A DNA stretch of 64,000 nt from an uncultured Amylibacter sp. (lineage in GTDB: Bacteria > Pseudomonadota > Alphaproteobacteria > Rhodobacterales > Rhodobacteraceae), in NCBI GenBank assembly GCA_943846615.1, contig OX044354.1, positions 372,001 to 436,000 of the forward strand, written 5' to 3'. Numbering within the stretch: position 1 is the first letter of the stretch; every line of letters begins with the position of its first letter. Of the stretch, positions 17,749 to 28,106 are shown piece by piece. The notes below the pieces were generated by a model. The model was not told where the DNA came from and ran no database searches. It saw nothing but the letters and a program-made list of their open reading frames with translations. A program made the position numbers and the translations under genes.

Positions 17749-19370
17749 TATACTGGCTTTACGCCGTCGCGGATGAGTTTCCAGTTCATGGCATCCAGCA
17801 ATGCCTCAAAACTGGCATCAACGATATTTGCGGATACGCCGACGGTTGACCAACGGCGACCTTGGCCGTCTTCGCTGTCGATGATCACGCGGGTGACGGC
17901 GTCTGTGCCCTGCCCTGTGATGCGCACCTTGTAATCCACAAGGTTCATGTCATCGATGCAATCTTGGTATGGGCCGAGGTCCTTAACCAATGCGCGAGTT
18001 AATGCGTTGACAGGGCCTTGGTCGCCTTGCTCTGGGTCCATGCTCTCTGATACGGATAAAACCTTCTCGCCGCCGATTTTGGCGACGACGACGGCTTCGG
18101 ATAGTGAGACCATTTTGTTGTGTTTGTTGCGGCGGCGTTCAACCGTGACGCGGTAGCGTTTGATTTCGAAAAACGCGGGCATTTCGCCCAAAATTTCGCG
18201 TGCAACCAATTCGAACGATGCCTGCGCGCTGTCGTAGGCGTAACCCTGATCTTCGCGCTCTTTTACGGCGTTCAAGATTTGGGACAAACGTGGATCGCCC
18301 TTTTCAGGTGACAACCCTGCATCCGCCAGACGTTTACGCAGGTTTGATTGACCCGCTTGGTTGGACATCGGGATTATGCGTTCGTTACCGACAACGGCTG
18401 GATCGACGTGTTCGTATGTGCTGGGATCCTTTAGGATTGCGGAGGCGTGCAGGCCTGCCTTGTGCGCAAACGCCGACGCGCCAACGAAGGCGGCGGTTTT
18501 GTTTGGGACGCGGTTTAGGATGTCGTCCAGATTGCGTGACAGTGCAGTCAGTTGGCCCAGTTTATCATGGATGACACCTGTTTCGTAGAGGCTGGCATAG
18601 GGCTCTTTCAGCAACAGGGTTGGGATCAATGTGACGAGGTTTGCGTTGCCGCAACGTTCGCCTAGACCGTTCAACGTTCCTTGAATTTGGCGCGCACCTG
18701 CGTCGATTGCGGCCAATGAATTGGCCACGGCATGTTCGGTGTCGTTATGGGTGTGAATGCCCAGATGATCGCCCGGGATTCCCGCATCGATCGCCGCGCG
18801 AGTGGCCGCATGAACCTGTGCGGGTAAAGCGCCGCCGTTTGTGTCGCACAGCACAACCCAACGTGCGCCTGCGTCATATGCGGCCTTGGCGGTTTTGATG
18901 GCGTAATCGGGGTTTGCGCGGTAACCGTCGAAGAAATGTTCACAATCGAACAGGGCTTCGCGGCCTTGGGCGACGATGTGTCTGATACTGTCGATAACGT
19001 TTTGTAGGTTTTCATCCAGCGTGATGCCCAATGCGGTGGTGACGTGGAAATCATGGGTTTTACCGACCAAACAAACGGCGGGTGTATTGGCGTTTAATAC
19101 GGCGGCCAAAACATCATCATTCGCGGCGGATCGCCCCGCGCGTTTGGTCATGCCAAATGCGGTAAATGTGGCGTTCAGTTTCGGTGCCGCGTCGAAAAAA
19201 TCACTGTCGGTTGGGTTTGCACCCGGCCAGCCGCCTTCGACGTAATCAATGCCCAATTCATCCAATGCCTTGGAGATATGGATTTTATCAGCGGCCGTGA
19301 AATCGACGCCTTGGGTTTGTTGACCGTCGCGGAGCGTCGTGTCGTAGAGGTATATGCGTTCGCGGGTCAT
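17748..19370 (-). CDS. cimA: (R)-citramalate synthase
   Basis: Condenses acetyl-CoA with pyruvate to citramalate, providing 2-oxobutyrate for isoleucine without threonine. The 540-residue protein has the HMGL-type TIM barrel with DTTLRDG at residues 10-16, the [10 protein letters not shown] block typical of the CimA branch, metal-binding HTHND, and GLGERCGNA; the C-terminal third is a LeuA-type allosteric domain. Translationally coupled to cysS upstream (ATGA overlap) and to the NDUFAF6-like gene downstream. Confidence 0.88.
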   Translation of the reverse strand: MTRERIYLYDTTLRDGQQTQGVDFTAADKIHISKALDELGIDYVEGGWPGANPTDSDFFDAAPKLNATFTAFGMTKRAGRSAANDDVLAAVLNANTPAVCLVGKTHDFHVTTALGITLDENLQNVIDSIRHIVAQGREALFDCEHFFDGYRANPDYAIKTAKAAYDAGARWVVLCDTNGGALPAQVHAATRAAIDAGIPGDHLGIHTHNDTEHAVANSLAAIDAGARQIQGTLNGLGERCGNANLVTLIPTLLLKEPYASLYETGVIHDKLGQLTALSRNLDDILNRVPNKTAAFVGASAFAHKAGLHASAILKDPSTYEHVDPAVVGNERIIPMSNQAGQSNLRKRLADAGLSPEKGDPRLSQILNAVKEREDQGYAYDSAQASFELVAREILGEMPAFFEIKRYRVTVERRRNKHNKMVSLSEAVVVAKIGGEKVLSVSESMDPEQGDQGPVNALTRALVKDLGPYQDCIDDMNLVDYKVRITGQGTDAVTRVIIDSEDGQGRRWSTVGVSANIVDASFEALLDAMNWKLIRDGVKPV

Positions 19371-20731
19371 TTTAGGCCCTCCAATTTTGAGGGATCGAAA
19401 TTTGGGCCGGCTGATAATACGACACCTTCTTTGCTCATCTGCACTTCGACGCCTGCTTCCAGCAAAGCCGATTTCAAGCGATCAACTTCAGAAAAATCCT
19501 TGCTTTCCATAGCGCTAGAACGCGCAATGGATATCAGAGTTTCTAAAGTGGATAGATCAACATCATCAATTTTAGCCCAATCACCCATTGTTTCGTCGAG
19601 CAACCCTAACAACTGTGCCGACGCTTTCAAACCGGCGACGTCACCCGTTTTTGCCAATTCATGCAGGCCCGCAATCGCACCCGCTGTATTCAAATCATCA
19701 GCCAAAGCATCCACAACAGTGGATGCAGCGCTGGCTGATGGTTCGATGCCATCTGTCAGCGCCCGCCATTTACGCAAGGTTGCTTCGGCCTCTTTCGCCT
19801 TCTTATCCGTCCAGTCCATCGGTTTGGAATAATGCGTGCTGAGGTAGACAAAGCGTATCACTTCGCCTGCATATCCTTGATCCAACAGTTCGCGTACGCT
19901 GAAGAAATTGCCCAATGATTTGGACATCTTCTTGCCTTCGACCTGCAACATTTCGTTGTGCATCCAGACATTCGCAAAACTGTCGTCGCCGCAACAAGCG
20001 CAGCTTTGGGCGATTTCGTTTTCGTGGTGGGGGAATTGCAAATCCAATCCGCCGCCGTGAATATCGAAACGATCACCGAACAAGGCGCGTGCCATTGCCG
20101 AGCATTCGATATGCCAGCCCGGACGGCCGTAACCCCATGGGCTGTCCCAGCCCGGTTGATCGCCAGTGGATGGTTTCCATAGTACGAAATCCATTGGGTT
20201 TTGTTTGTATGGTGCGATCTCTACGCGTGCGCCTGCAATCATATCGTCGACAGAACGTCCAGACAAAGCGCCGTATTTTTCGTATGAGTTTACGTCGAAT
20301 AATGCGTGACCCTCGGCGGCATATGCATGGCCCTTTTCGATCAGCTCTGAAATCATGGCGATCATTTCCGCGATGTATTCCGTGGCGCGTGGTGCAACCG
20401 TGGGTTCAAGTGCACCCAGTGCGCCCATGTCATCCAGATACCACCCAATCGTTTCATCAGTGATGTCGCGGATAGAACGCCCTGTTTCAGCCGCCTTGGC
20501 GTTAATCTTATCATCTACATCGGTGAAATTACGCGCATATGATACGTGATCAGCGCCGTATGTATGGCGCAACAGGCGATACAATGTGTCAAACACCACC
20601 ACGGGACGCGCGTTGCCGATGTGGGCGCGATCATAAACCGTAGGGCCACAAACATACATGCGCACATCGGTTTCATCGATTGGCACAAAGTCCTCTTTGC
20701 GCCGCGTTTTGGTGTTATACAGTTTTATCAT
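19367..20731 (-). CDS. cysS: Cysteinyl-tRNA synthetase
   Basis: Class I aminoacyl-tRNA synthetase charging tRNA-Cys. The HIGH motif is HIGN at residues 37-40 and the KMSKS loop is in [13 protein letters not shown]; the zinc-binding cysteine is in [10 protein letters not shown] and further zinc ligands are in the GWHIECSAM region. I start at ATG 20731 (MIKLYN), the usual family start; an in-frame start at 20743 adds four residues. Essential housekeeping gene heading the cysS-cimA unit. Confidence 0.93.
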   Translation of the reverse strand: MIKLYNTKTRRKEDFVPIDETDVRMYVCGPTVYDRAHIGNARPVVVFDTLYRLLRHTYGADHVSYARNFTDVDDKINAKAAETGRSIRDITDETIGWYLDDMGALGALEPTVAPRATEYIAEMIAMISELIEKGHAYAAEGHALFDVNSYEKYGALSGRSVDDMIAGARVEIAPYKQNPMDFVLWKPSTGDQPGWDSPWGYGRPGWHIECSAMARALFGDRFDIHGGGLDLQFPHHENEIAQSCACCGDDSFANVWMHNEMLQVEGKKMSKSLGNFFSVRELLDQGYAGEVIRFVYLSTHYSKPMDWTDKKAKEAEATLRKWRALTDGIEPSASAASTVVDALADDLNTAGAIAGLHELAKTGDVAGLKASAQLLGLLDETMGDWAKIDDVDLSTLETLISIARSSAMESKDFSEVDRLKSALLEAGVEVQMSKEGVVLSAGPNFDPSKLEGLK

Positions 20732-20968
20732 TCGTATTCTCACAGTGGTATCGCGCGGTATTCCCGCGGAACTATCACTTGTATTAACGAAAGAAAATAA
20801 AGAACAGCCCGCGTGATGGTATCAGCAGGTAATAATAATACAGCAAATGATGCTATTTGTTCTCATGCCCTACTCTTCGCATCTTAAAATTCATAAATCA
20901 AGATACTTGCGTGAAAGCGTTGGAGCGCGTATTAACTACACATATGAATGTATGAATGCGTAGTAAGA

Positions 20969-21694
20969 ATGAAAACAAAAGATCAGAAATTAAAATTTGC
21001 CAACACGCGCAAAGCGGTGTCGCTTGCGTTGTTTGTTGCGTCGTTAAGCAGCCCAATAATGGCCCAAGATGTGGATGCTGGTGCCAAGGTGTACAAAAAA
21101 TGCAAAGCCTGTCACCAAGTTGGCCAAGGTGCAAAAAACCGCGTTGGCCCGCAATTAAACGGTGTTTTTGGTCGTGCGGCGGCTTCAGATCCTGATTTCA
21201 AATATTCAGCCAGCATGAAACGTGCGGGTGCGGATGGGTTGATCTGGACGGATGAAACCCTGACGGCATTCACGGAAAACCCCAAGTCATTGGTGTCTAA
21301 AACACGGATGAGTTTTAAGGGAATCAAAAAAGAAAAAGATATCATCAATCTGTTGGCCTATTTGCGCACATTTTCGGATGATCCAGCAAATATTCCAGAG
21401 GCAGAACCAACAGCCAAAGGTACGGATCACGATATTGATCCCGCAATTTTGGCAATCCAAGGCGATCCAGAATACGGCGAGTACTTGGCATCTGAATGCC
21501 AGACCTGTCACAAATCGGACGGTACCGACGATGGCATCCCTGGAATTACCCAATGGCCCACAGAAGATTTCGTGGTTGCCATGCACGCCTATAAGACAAA
21601 AATTCGGCCCCACCCCGTCATGCAGATGTTGGCTGGGCGATTGAATAATGAAGAGATTGCGGCCTTGGCCGCATATTTTAAAGATCTGGAATAA
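20969..21694 (+). CDS. Diheme c-type cytochrome (cytochrome subunit of sulfide dehydrogenase, probable)
   Basis: A 241-residue exported protein with a Sec signal peptide ending near MAQ (residue 31-33) and two CxxCH heme sites: C45-KA-C48-H49 and C177-QT-C180-H181. The N-terminal domain (35-136) is a cytochrome c2/c550-type fold with a probable axial methionine M114 in KTRMSFKG; the C-terminal domain (165-241) resembles the FccA subunit of flavocytochrome c. The start at 20969 gives a clean signal peptide. It lies 24 nt before the FccB-like gene, so the pair should form a periplasmic sulfide:cytochrome c oxidoreductase. Confidence 0.8.
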   Translation: MKTKDQKLKFANTRKAVSLALFVASLSSPIMAQDVDAGAKVYKKCKACHQVGQGAKNRVGPQLNGVFGRAAASDPDFKYSASMKRAGADGLIWTDETLTAFTENPKSLVSKTRMSFKGIKKEKDIINLLAYLRTFSDDPANIPEAEPTAKGTDHDIDPAILAIQGDPEYGEYLASECQTCHKSDGTDDGIPGITQWPTEDFVVAMHAYKTKIRPHPVMQMLAGRLNNEEIAALAAYFKDLE

Positions 21695-21718
21695 TCCGGC
21701 TAAAGGGAGGAAACCTAA

Positions 21719-22993
21719 ATGACTAATCCAATTAACAGACGTGTGTTCCTGAACACTGCGACTGCAGCGGCGGCGGCAACTGTGTCCGCACCTGCTGTGA
21801 TGGCCGATGGCCACAAAAAACCACGCGTTGTGGTTGTCGGTGGTGGCGCGGGTGGTGCCACCGCCGCACGTTACATCGCAAAAGACAGCAAGGGCGCAAT
21901 TGATGTAACATTGATCGAGCCAACACGCACATATTACACATGCTTCTTCTCCAACCTTGTGTTGGGTGGCGTACGTGACATTCAGTCAATCGCACACTCA
22001 TACGGTAAATTGGCATCTGGCGGCGTAAACGTTGTTCACGATTGGGCAATTGGCGTTGATCGCGATGCGAAAACTGTTTCATTGGCTGGCGGTGGCAAAG
22101 TGCCATACGACAAATTGATCCTATCACCAGGTATCGATTTCGTTGACGGCGCTGTCGAAGGCTGGGATACATCAGCACAAAATGCAATGCCACACGCATA
22201 CAAAGCGGGTTCACAAACTGAATTGTTGCGTTCGCAGCTGTTGGCAATGCCACAAGGTGGTACATTCGCAATGGTGGCTCCGCCAAACCCATTCCGTTGC
22301 CCTCCTGGACCATATGAGCGTGTATCTATGGTTGCGCACATGCTGAAAGAAACAAACCCTACTGCGAAAATCATCATCGCAGATCCAAAGGCCAAATTCT
22401 CGAAAATGGCATTGTTCCAAGAGGGTTGGGCAAACAACTACTCTGGTATGGTTGACTGGATTGGCGCCGATTTCGGTGGTGGCAATGTTTCTGTGAACCC
22501 ACACGACATGACCGTCACAATCGACGGCGAAGTGAACAAAGTTGACGTTTGTAACGTTATCCCAGCAATGAAAGCTGGCATGATCGCTGAATTGGCTGGC
22601 GTAACAGACGGTAACTGGGCACCTGTAAACGCTGCTGATATGAGCAGTAAAGCAGATGCAGACATCCACGTATTGGGTGATGCATGTTCACAAGGCGACA
22701 TGCCTAAGTCTGGTTTCTCTGCGAACTCTCAAGCGAAAGTTTGTGCAAACGCTGTACGCGGTGCATTGACTGGATCAAAAGTATTCCCAGCGAAATTCTC
22801 TAACACTTGTTGGTCAATGATTGACACAGACAACGGTGTTAAAGTTGGTGCGACATACGAAGCGACACCAGAGAAAATCGCAAAAGTTGACGGATTTATT
22901 TCGAAAACTGGTGAAGCGGCAGACGTTCGTAAAGCAACATACGAAGAGTCAGTTGGTTGGTATTCAGGTATCACATCCGACATGTTCGGCTAA
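21719..22993 (+). CDS. Flavocytochrome c sulfide dehydrogenase, flavoprotein subunit (FccB/SoxF-like)
   Basis: A 424-residue FAD protein that oxidises sulfide in the periplasm and passes electrons to the cytochrome encoded just upstream. The N-terminus has a twin-arginine-like NRRVFLNTA followed by an Ala-rich segment and ADG cleavage region. The dinucleotide fold is RVVVVGGGAGGATAARYI (about 36-53), followed by TRTYYTCFFSNLVLGG with the redox cysteine, a second cysteine in PFRCPPGPYER, and the C-terminal GDACSQGDMPKSGFSANSQA flavin-binding block typical of FCSD. Strong RBS (GGGAGGAA). No other sox genes are in view. Confidence 0.85.
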   Translation: MTNPINRRVFLNTATAAAAATVSAPAVMADGHKKPRVVVVGGGAGGATAARYIAKDSKGAIDVTLIEPTRTYYTCFFSNLVLGGVRDIQSIAHSYGKLASGGVNVVHDWAIGVDRDAKTVSLAGGGKVPYDKLILSPGIDFVDGAVEGWDTSAQNAMPHAYKAGSQTELLRSQLLAMPQGGTFAMVAPPNPFRCPPGPYERVSMVAHMLKETNPTAKIIIADPKAKFSKMALFQEGWANNYSGMVDWIGADFGGGNVSVNPHDMTVTIDGEVNKVDVCNVIPAMKAGMIAELAGVTDGNWAPVNAADMSSKADADIHVLGDACSQGDMPKSGFSANSQAKVCANAVRGALTGSKVFPAKFSNTCWSMIDTDNGVKVGATYEATPEKIAKVDGFISKTGEAADVRKATYEESVGWYSGITSDMFG

Positions 22994-23000
22994 TACTATT

Positions 23001-23026
23001 AGACCCGAGGGAATTTCCCTCGGGTC
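23001..23026 (+). terminator. Rho-independent terminator after the sulfide dehydrogenase pair
   Basis: A 12-bp stem AGACCCGAGGGA / TCCCTCGGGTCT begins 7 nt past the stop codon and is followed by ATCCTTTT. Confidence 0.85.
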
Positions 23027-23097
23027 TATCCTTTTGGCTTATTGTATTGAGCCGCCCCAAATACTATCTATGATGGACGGATATTAAGGGGGCAATC

Positions 23098-23982
23098 ATG
23101 CGTTTATTTCATTACATTGCGATTTTGGTCAGCATGGCAACATTTGCCAACGCCCAAGATATCCCCAAACCATTGACGCCCTATGTCAGCGATTATGCCA
23201 ATCTGATCGATCCAGAGACAGAGGCGCGCATCACCACGCGTTTGACAGAATTGCGCCAAGAATTGGATTTGGAACTGGCTGTGGTGACGATTGAAACCCG
23301 TTTTGATTATGGCAACGTTGACAGTATCGAAACATTTGCGACCAACCTGTTCAACACATGGGGTATCGGCAATGCGACACGCAATGATGGCGCGTTGATT
23401 TTGGTGGCAAGATCGGACCGCGAGATGCGCATCGAGGTTGGCGACAGTTATGGCCCGATATTCGATGATCGCATGGCCTTGGTGATTGAACATCATTTCC
23501 TGCCCTATTTTAAAGGTGATCAATATGCCGAAGGGATTGAGGCGGGCACCTATGAAACCATAAAGCGTTTGCAGCCGACATATGACATCACCGATCCGAC
23601 GACATTGGAAAGCCCATCGTTGTTGACCTCGTTCAAGCGCACGGCATTTTGGCGGTTCATTCAGGATAAATTGCCGATTTTGGTATTCTTAGGCATTGTT
23701 GGATTCTTACATTTCGAAAATCGCATGCGTGATGTTTTGGTGGGTTTGACCCGTTGCCCAAATTGCAACCGTCGCCAATTGCAGCGCAAACGCACGATTG
23801 AACGCGAAGCGACGAAAACGACTCGTGGCAAAGAGGTGATGGAAACCACCTGTTCCAGCTGTGAATATGAATCAATCGAGAACCGTATCATCCCGATATA
23901 CACGACCAGCAGTTCCAGTGGTTCCAGCGGCGGCTTTGGTGGTGGGCGTTCATCTGGTGGCGGTGCATCCGGTAGCTGGTAA
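23098..23982 (+). CDS. TPM domain protein (YgcG-like)
   Basis: A 294-residue protein with a signal peptide (1-19, cleavage near ANA), a TPM domain at about 28-165 (YVSDYANLIDPETEARI..., NDGALILVARSDREMRIEVG), one hydrophobic segment near 199-206, a cytoplasmic-type zinc ribbon (CPNC...CSSC, about 220-260), and a Ser/Gly-rich tail ending GGFGGGRSSGGGASGSW as in YgcG proteins. TPM proteins are associated with photosystem repair in plants and unknown membrane processes in bacteria. Transcribed alone after the terminator at 23026. Confidence 0.8.
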   Translation: MRLFHYIAILVSMATFANAQDIPKPLTPYVSDYANLIDPETEARITTRLTELRQELDLELAVVTIETRFDYGNVDSIETFATNLFNTWGIGNATRNDGALILVARSDREMRIEVGDSYGPIFDDRMALVIEHHFLPYFKGDQYAEGIEAGTYETIKRLQPTYDITDPTTLESPSLLTSFKRTAFWRFIQDKLPILVFLGIVGFLHFENRMRDVLVGLTRCPNCNRRQLQRKRTIEREATKTTRGKEVMETTCSSCEYESIENRIIPIYTTSSSSGSSGGFGGGRSSGGGASGSW

Positions 23983-24153
23983 AAAAATCTTTACAGAATC
24001 TGTTTTCTGAACCAATCATTATTCTATGATTGATCTTGATTGGATGACGGACCTGATTTCACGTACCATTGGTGCGGATCGCGGGCGTGCAGCCAGAGGT
24101 TCGCCAACACCCTTCTGAAACCTGTTCATTCATTTTTCAAAAGGAAGTCAAAC

Positions 24154-25690
24154 ATGTCAAATCCCAGACGATCCGGCGGCCGCGCCGCCCGCCAAGCGCT
24201 ACGCGCCGCCCCGCTCACCCAAGATGTGCGCCCTATTCGCCCCGGTATGGAAGGTGGACAATATAAGCCGCTGTCAGATGCGGATGTATTGCGCATTCAT
24301 AACGCAGCCCTTGAGGCATTAGAAACAATCGGTTTGGCGGATGCGCCGCCCAGTGGCGTTGAAATCCTGACAAACGCGGGTGCGATTTTGGGTGATGACG
24401 GGCGCATTCGTTTTCCGCGTGCCTTGGTCGAGGACATGTTGGCGAAGGCCGCAAAACAGATCACATTGTTCAGTCGCGATGGTAAACATGATTTGGATAT
24501 TGGTGGCAATCGGGTGCACTATGGCACAGCTGGCGCTGCAGTTCATATTGTCGATGTCGCTGGAAATGAATACCGTGAATGTGTTTTACAAGATTTACAT
24601 GATGCGGCAAAAATTACGCAACAACTTGATAATATTCATTTTTTCCAACGCCCGATGGTGTGTCGTGATATCCCCGATAATTTCGAAATGGATATGAATA
24701 CAATTTATGGTGCCTGTACGGGCACCACGAAGCATATTGGCACCAGTTTCACCGAACCGTCGTTTATGCCCGGGTTGTTTGAATTCATCTATGACCTTGC
24801 GGGGGGAGAAGATAAATTTCGTGAGCGCCCGTTTTTGACGAATTCCAACTGTTTTGTCGTACCGCCGATGAAATTCGCCACCGAGAGCTGTGAAGTGATG
24901 GAACAGTGTATTCGTGGTGGCATGCCGGTGCTGTTGCTATCTGCGGGTATGGCGGGCGCTACAGCACCGTCTACAATCGCGGGTGCGATTGTACAGGCCG
25001 TTGCCGAATGTTTGGCGGGGATTGTTTATGTGAACGCTATCAAACCTGGCCATCCAGCGATTTTCGGCACTTGGCCGTTTGGTTTGGATTTACGCACTGG
25101 CGCGATGACCGTTGGGTCTGGCGAACAAGCGTTGTTATCCGCAGGCTGTGCGCAGATGCACAAGTTTTACGGCATTCCAGGTGGCGCGGCGGCGGGGTGC
25201 ATCGGATTCCAAGATGCCAGATATGCAGGCGGGATGGGAACAGATGTGTTCCAGCGTTATGGCGGGTCTGTCGGGTTTAAACATGGTGTATGAGGCCGCT
25301 GGCATGCATGCATCACTGTTAGGTTTTTGCCATGAATCCCTGATCTTAGGTGATGATTTGATTGGGCAATCTATGCGGTGTGTGCGCGGGATCGAGGTAA
25401 GCGATGAAACCATGGCCTTGGATCAAATTGCATCCGTTTGTATGGGCGGGCCTGGGCATTATTTGGGAACCGATCAAACGTTATCGCGTATGCAATCAGA
25501 TCACGTTTATCCCCGTCTAGGGGATCGAACCAGCCCCAAGGAATGGGCCGAGATTGGGAAGCCCAACTTGGTTGAAAACGCGACGAAGCTGAAGGAACAG
25601 ATTTTGGCGGCGCCGTCCGAGGTGAAATTGGATCCTGTTCTGGATTTGGAGCTGCGTAAGAAGTATACTATCCACCTAAACAACACCTAA
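24154..25690 (+). pseudogene. Trimethylamine methyltransferase (MttB) family gene with a frameshift
   Basis: Encodes a corrinoid-dependent methyltransferase of the MttB family in two overlapping frames. Frame 1 runs from ATG 24154 (RBS AAGGAAG) through GIPGGAAAG; frame 2 then continues with ASDSKMPDMQAGWEQMC and runs open to the stop at 25690, matching the normal C-terminal third. One extra base near T25198, next to a GGGG run, explains the switch. No in-frame amber codon is present, so this is a non-pyrrolysine homologue, of which roseobacters have several; relatives act on betaines or other methylated amines. The intact downstream frame implies either a very recent mutation or a sequence error. 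Confidence 0.8.
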
Positions 25691-25704
25691 GCGAGACGAA
25701 TAAA

Positions 25705-26280
25705 ATGACATCAAAGATCACGGTTGCAACGATTATGGCGTTGATATTGGCACAACCTGCCCACGCGGTTGAGACCAGTAGCGGTATTATTTCTGGCCTG
25801 TTGCATCCGATTTTGGGGTTTGATCATTTGATGGCGATGATTGCGGTTGGGTTGTTATCAATCCAACTGGGCACGCAACATGTTTACCGTCTGCCCCTGT
25901 GTTTTGTAATTGTTTTGATGATTGGTGCCCTTGTGGGATTGGCGGAAATTCCGATGCCCCAAGTGGAGGGTATCATCAGTGTTTCCGTGTTTATCCTTGG
26001 GTTGGCGATTGCATCTGGTGGGCGTGTTGGTGTGATGATTGCCTATCCAATTGTTGCCGTGTTTGCGTTTTATCATGGGCATGCCCATGGCGTCGAAATT
26101 CCTACATTGGCGTCGCCTGTATCATTCATCGCCGGATTTATGATTGCATCCGCGGTATTGCACCTGTTGGGCGTACTTATCGGTGCGGTGGTGCGTAGAC
26201 CCAGCACACGAGCGTTATTGGGCGCAGGCTGTGCGGGCGTTGGATTACATATGGCCTTGTTGACCTATGGTTTGGTTTGA
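25705..26280 (+). CDS. HupE/UreJ family membrane protein
   Basis: A 191-residue membrane protein with a signal-like first helix (cleavage near AHA) and about six further helices. It contains HPILGFDHLMAM near residue 32-43 and FAFYHGHAHGVE near 115-126, the histidine-rich motifs of HupE/UreJ nickel or cobalt permeases. It follows the mttB-family gene by 14 nt. Given that the upstream enzyme needs a corrinoid, cobalt uptake is an attractive but unproven role; no hydrogenase or urease gene is in the window. Its last 16 bp overlap the convergent gene at 26265. Confidence 0.8.
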   Translation: MTSKITVATIMALILAQPAHAVETSSGIISGLLHPILGFDHLMAMIAVGLLSIQLGTQHVYRLPLCFVIVLMIGALVGLAEIPMPQVEGIISVSVFILGLAIASGGRVGVMIAYPIVAVFAFYHGHAHGVEIPTLASPVSFIAGFMIASAVLHLLGVLIGAVVRRPSTRALLGAGCAGVGLHMALLTYGLV

Positions 26281-26708
26281 TCGGTGATATTATAGAAATA
26301 CGATTTCCAGCCGATGGGGCCAAAATCAATTCCGATTTGCAACATTTCACCCTGTGTCATCGGCGCGTTTGTCGACATGCGCAGTTTTTCACCGTCGAAT
26401 AATAACAGTTCACCGCCCGCGATTTGTAACAATTTCAGTTCCGTCCAAACAGTGTTGCCAAACACAGTCACCGAACGTTCAACCTTAATGTCCCCTGCAC
26501 TGCCCCGTACATCGCGCATGGTTATTGGAACCGAAAAAGGGTTGTAGATTTCGCCATTTAGGATCACCCAATCATCCGCGCCTTGCATCGCAGTGTGATT
26601 GAACACCTCTACCTCGACCTTTTTAGCATCACTTTCATGCCCTAGATCAGCCAAACAAATTTGCGCCGCAAGGATCAGCGGTGCAGCGAGGATCAGGCGC
26701 ATTTTCAT
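26265..26708 (-). CDS. Exported PCu(A)C-like protein
   Basis: A 147-residue secreted protein with a signal peptide (MKMRLILAAPLILAAQICLA). The mature part has the beta-strand pattern of the PCu(A)C (DUF461) copper-chaperone fold (YNPFSVPITMRDVRG, PLKEG-like TQGEMLQIGIDFG), but I do not see the canonical H-x10-M-x21-H-x-M copper ligands, so it may not bind copper in the usual way. Start ATG 26708 is 2 nt after the puuD stop; the longer open frame upstream lies inside puuD. Probably co-transcribed with puuD. Confidence 0.55.
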   Translation of the reverse strand: MKMRLILAAPLILAAQICLADLGHESDAKKVEVEVFNHTAMQGADDWVILNGEIYNPFSVPITMRDVRGSAGDIKVERSVTVFGNTVWTELKLLQIAGGELLLFDGEKLRMSTNAPMTQGEMLQIGIDFGPIGWKSYFYNITDQTKP

Positions 26709-26710
26709 AT

Positions 26711-27967
26711 CTACTGGCCAGCCTGCGAAACTTGGGTGCCGTTTGCCGCGCGATACCATTTCACAATTTTCACACGATCTTCTTCGGGAAGTTCGGTGAT
26801 GTTTGCGGGCGGCATCGCGTGGGTAACGCCCGCCTGAATGTATATTTCCTTGGCAGCGCCCGCGATTTCATTGGCGGTTTCAAGATAGACAGCCTTGGGT
26901 GCCCAATAGACACCCTCGTAAACGGGTTCGCGGGCGTGGCACATGGAACAACGTCCCAGAATGATATCGTGGACATCATCGAAACCTGCTGCGTCGGCAA
27001 ATTTTTGTTGATGTGGTGTCATGGATTGATTTTCCAACGCGTCGTAATCACCATCCCATGTGTTCGCCATCGACAACCATGCAATGATAAACATCATGAT
27101 GAACGTTGCCGCCCATGTCCAATGTGGGCCAGTGCCTGTTGCGTGTTTGGTGTTGAAGTAGTGGCGAATTGTGACACCCGTTAGGAAAATCAGTGATGCA
27201 ATGATCCAGCTGTATTGTGTAGCGAAGGCCAGAGGATAGTGGTTGGAAAGCATTAGAAATACGACCGGGAGTGTGAGGTAGTTGTTATGCGTACTACGCA
27301 GTTTGGCGATTTTGCCGTATTTGGCATCGGGTGTACGCCCCGCCTGTAAATCGGCCACCACGATACGTTGGTTTGGCATAATGATAAAAAACACGTTTGC
27401 CGTCATAATTGTAGCAGTGAAGGCACCAAGATGGAGCAATGCAGCGCGGCCTGTGAAGATTTGATTATAGCCCCAAGACATTCCAACCAAAATCAAAAAC
27501 AACAAAACCATCAAAACTGTGGGTGTCTCACCCAGTTTCGATTTGCAAAGGAAGTCGTATAAAATCCAGCCGACGGTCAGTGAACCCGCAGATATGGCAA
27601 TCGCTTGCCATGTTGTGAGTTCAATTTTGGCAAGATCGATCAGATAGAGTTCAGCCCCAACCCAATAAACGATCATCAACATCGCCGCACCTGAGAGCCA
27701 TGTTGCATAGCTTTCCCATTTGAACCAAACGAGGTGTTCGGGCATGTTTTCAGGCGCAACGAGGAACTTGTTGATGTGGTAAAAACCGCCTCCGTGGACT
27801 TGCCATTCTTCGCCGTGGGCACCGGGCGGGAGATGTGGAACCTTCTTCAGGCCTAAATCAAGAGCGATGAAGTAGAAGGATGAGCCGATCCATGCGATAG
27901 CGGTGACCACGTGCAACCAGCGAACAGCGAACGCGATCCATTCCCAGAATATTGCGACATCGTACAT
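26711..27967 (-). CDS. puuD: Membrane-bound urate hydroxylase with cytochrome c domain
   Basis: PuuD oxidises urate to 5-hydroxyisourate using the respiratory chain instead of oxygen. The 418-residue protein has an N-terminal membrane module of about eight helices (WLHVVTAIAWIGSSFYFIALD at 17-37 is diagnostic) and a C-terminal cytochrome c with C340-SM-C343-H344 and likely axial methionine in HAMPPANITELPEEDR. The start at 27967 (MYDVAIFWEW) is the family start. No other purine genes are adjacent; the exported PCuAC-like protein follows in the same direction. Confidence 0.88.
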   Translation of the reverse strand: MYDVAIFWEWIAFAVRWLHVVTAIAWIGSSFYFIALDLGLKKVPHLPPGAHGEEWQVHGGGFYHINKFLVAPENMPEHLVWFKWESYATWLSGAAMLMIVYWVGAELYLIDLAKIELTTWQAIAISAGSLTVGWILYDFLCKSKLGETPTVLMVLLFLILVGMSWGYNQIFTGRAALLHLGAFTATIMTANVFFIIMPNQRIVVADLQAGRTPDAKYGKIAKLRSTHNNYLTLPVVFLMLSNHYPLAFATQYSWIIASLIFLTGVTIRHYFNTKHATGTGPHWTWAATFIMMFIIAWLSMANTWDGDYDALENQSMTPHQQKFADAAGFDDVHDIILGRCSMCHAREPVYEGVYWAPKAVYLETANEIAGAAKEIYIQAGVTHAMPPANITELPEEDRVKIVKWYRAANGTQVSQAGQ

Positions 27968-28046
27968 GGTTATCCCCTTCAAGCTTCGCTTATCAGCCTA
28001 TCACTAAAGTTTTTATATGGAAGTTCAAAAGCGTCAATTAAATGAC

Positions 28047-28080
28047 AAAGGCCAGCATCATTCGCATGATACTGGCCTTT
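28047..28080 (-). terminator. Terminator after the hydroxyisobutyrate-dehydrogenase-like gene
   Basis: AAAGGCCAG and CTGGCCTTT form the outer stem with an inner ATCAT/ATGAT stem and a TCGC loop. It lies 27 nt past the stop of the minus-strand gene ending at 28107. Confidence 0.8.
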
Positions 28081-28106
28081 GTAAAAACACTAAATTTTCA
28101 AACGCA

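Noticed and set aside
25112..25690. Separate gene encoding the second mttB frame
   Set aside because: Its first ~30 codons (MGLANKRCYPQAVRR...) are unlike the family and lie inside frame 1; family similarity begins exactly where frame 1 loses it, so this is the 3' part of one frameshifted gene.
24154..25690. Pyrrolysine-containing MttB
   Set aside because: There is no in-frame TAG in the catalytic region; the disruption is a +1 frameshift.
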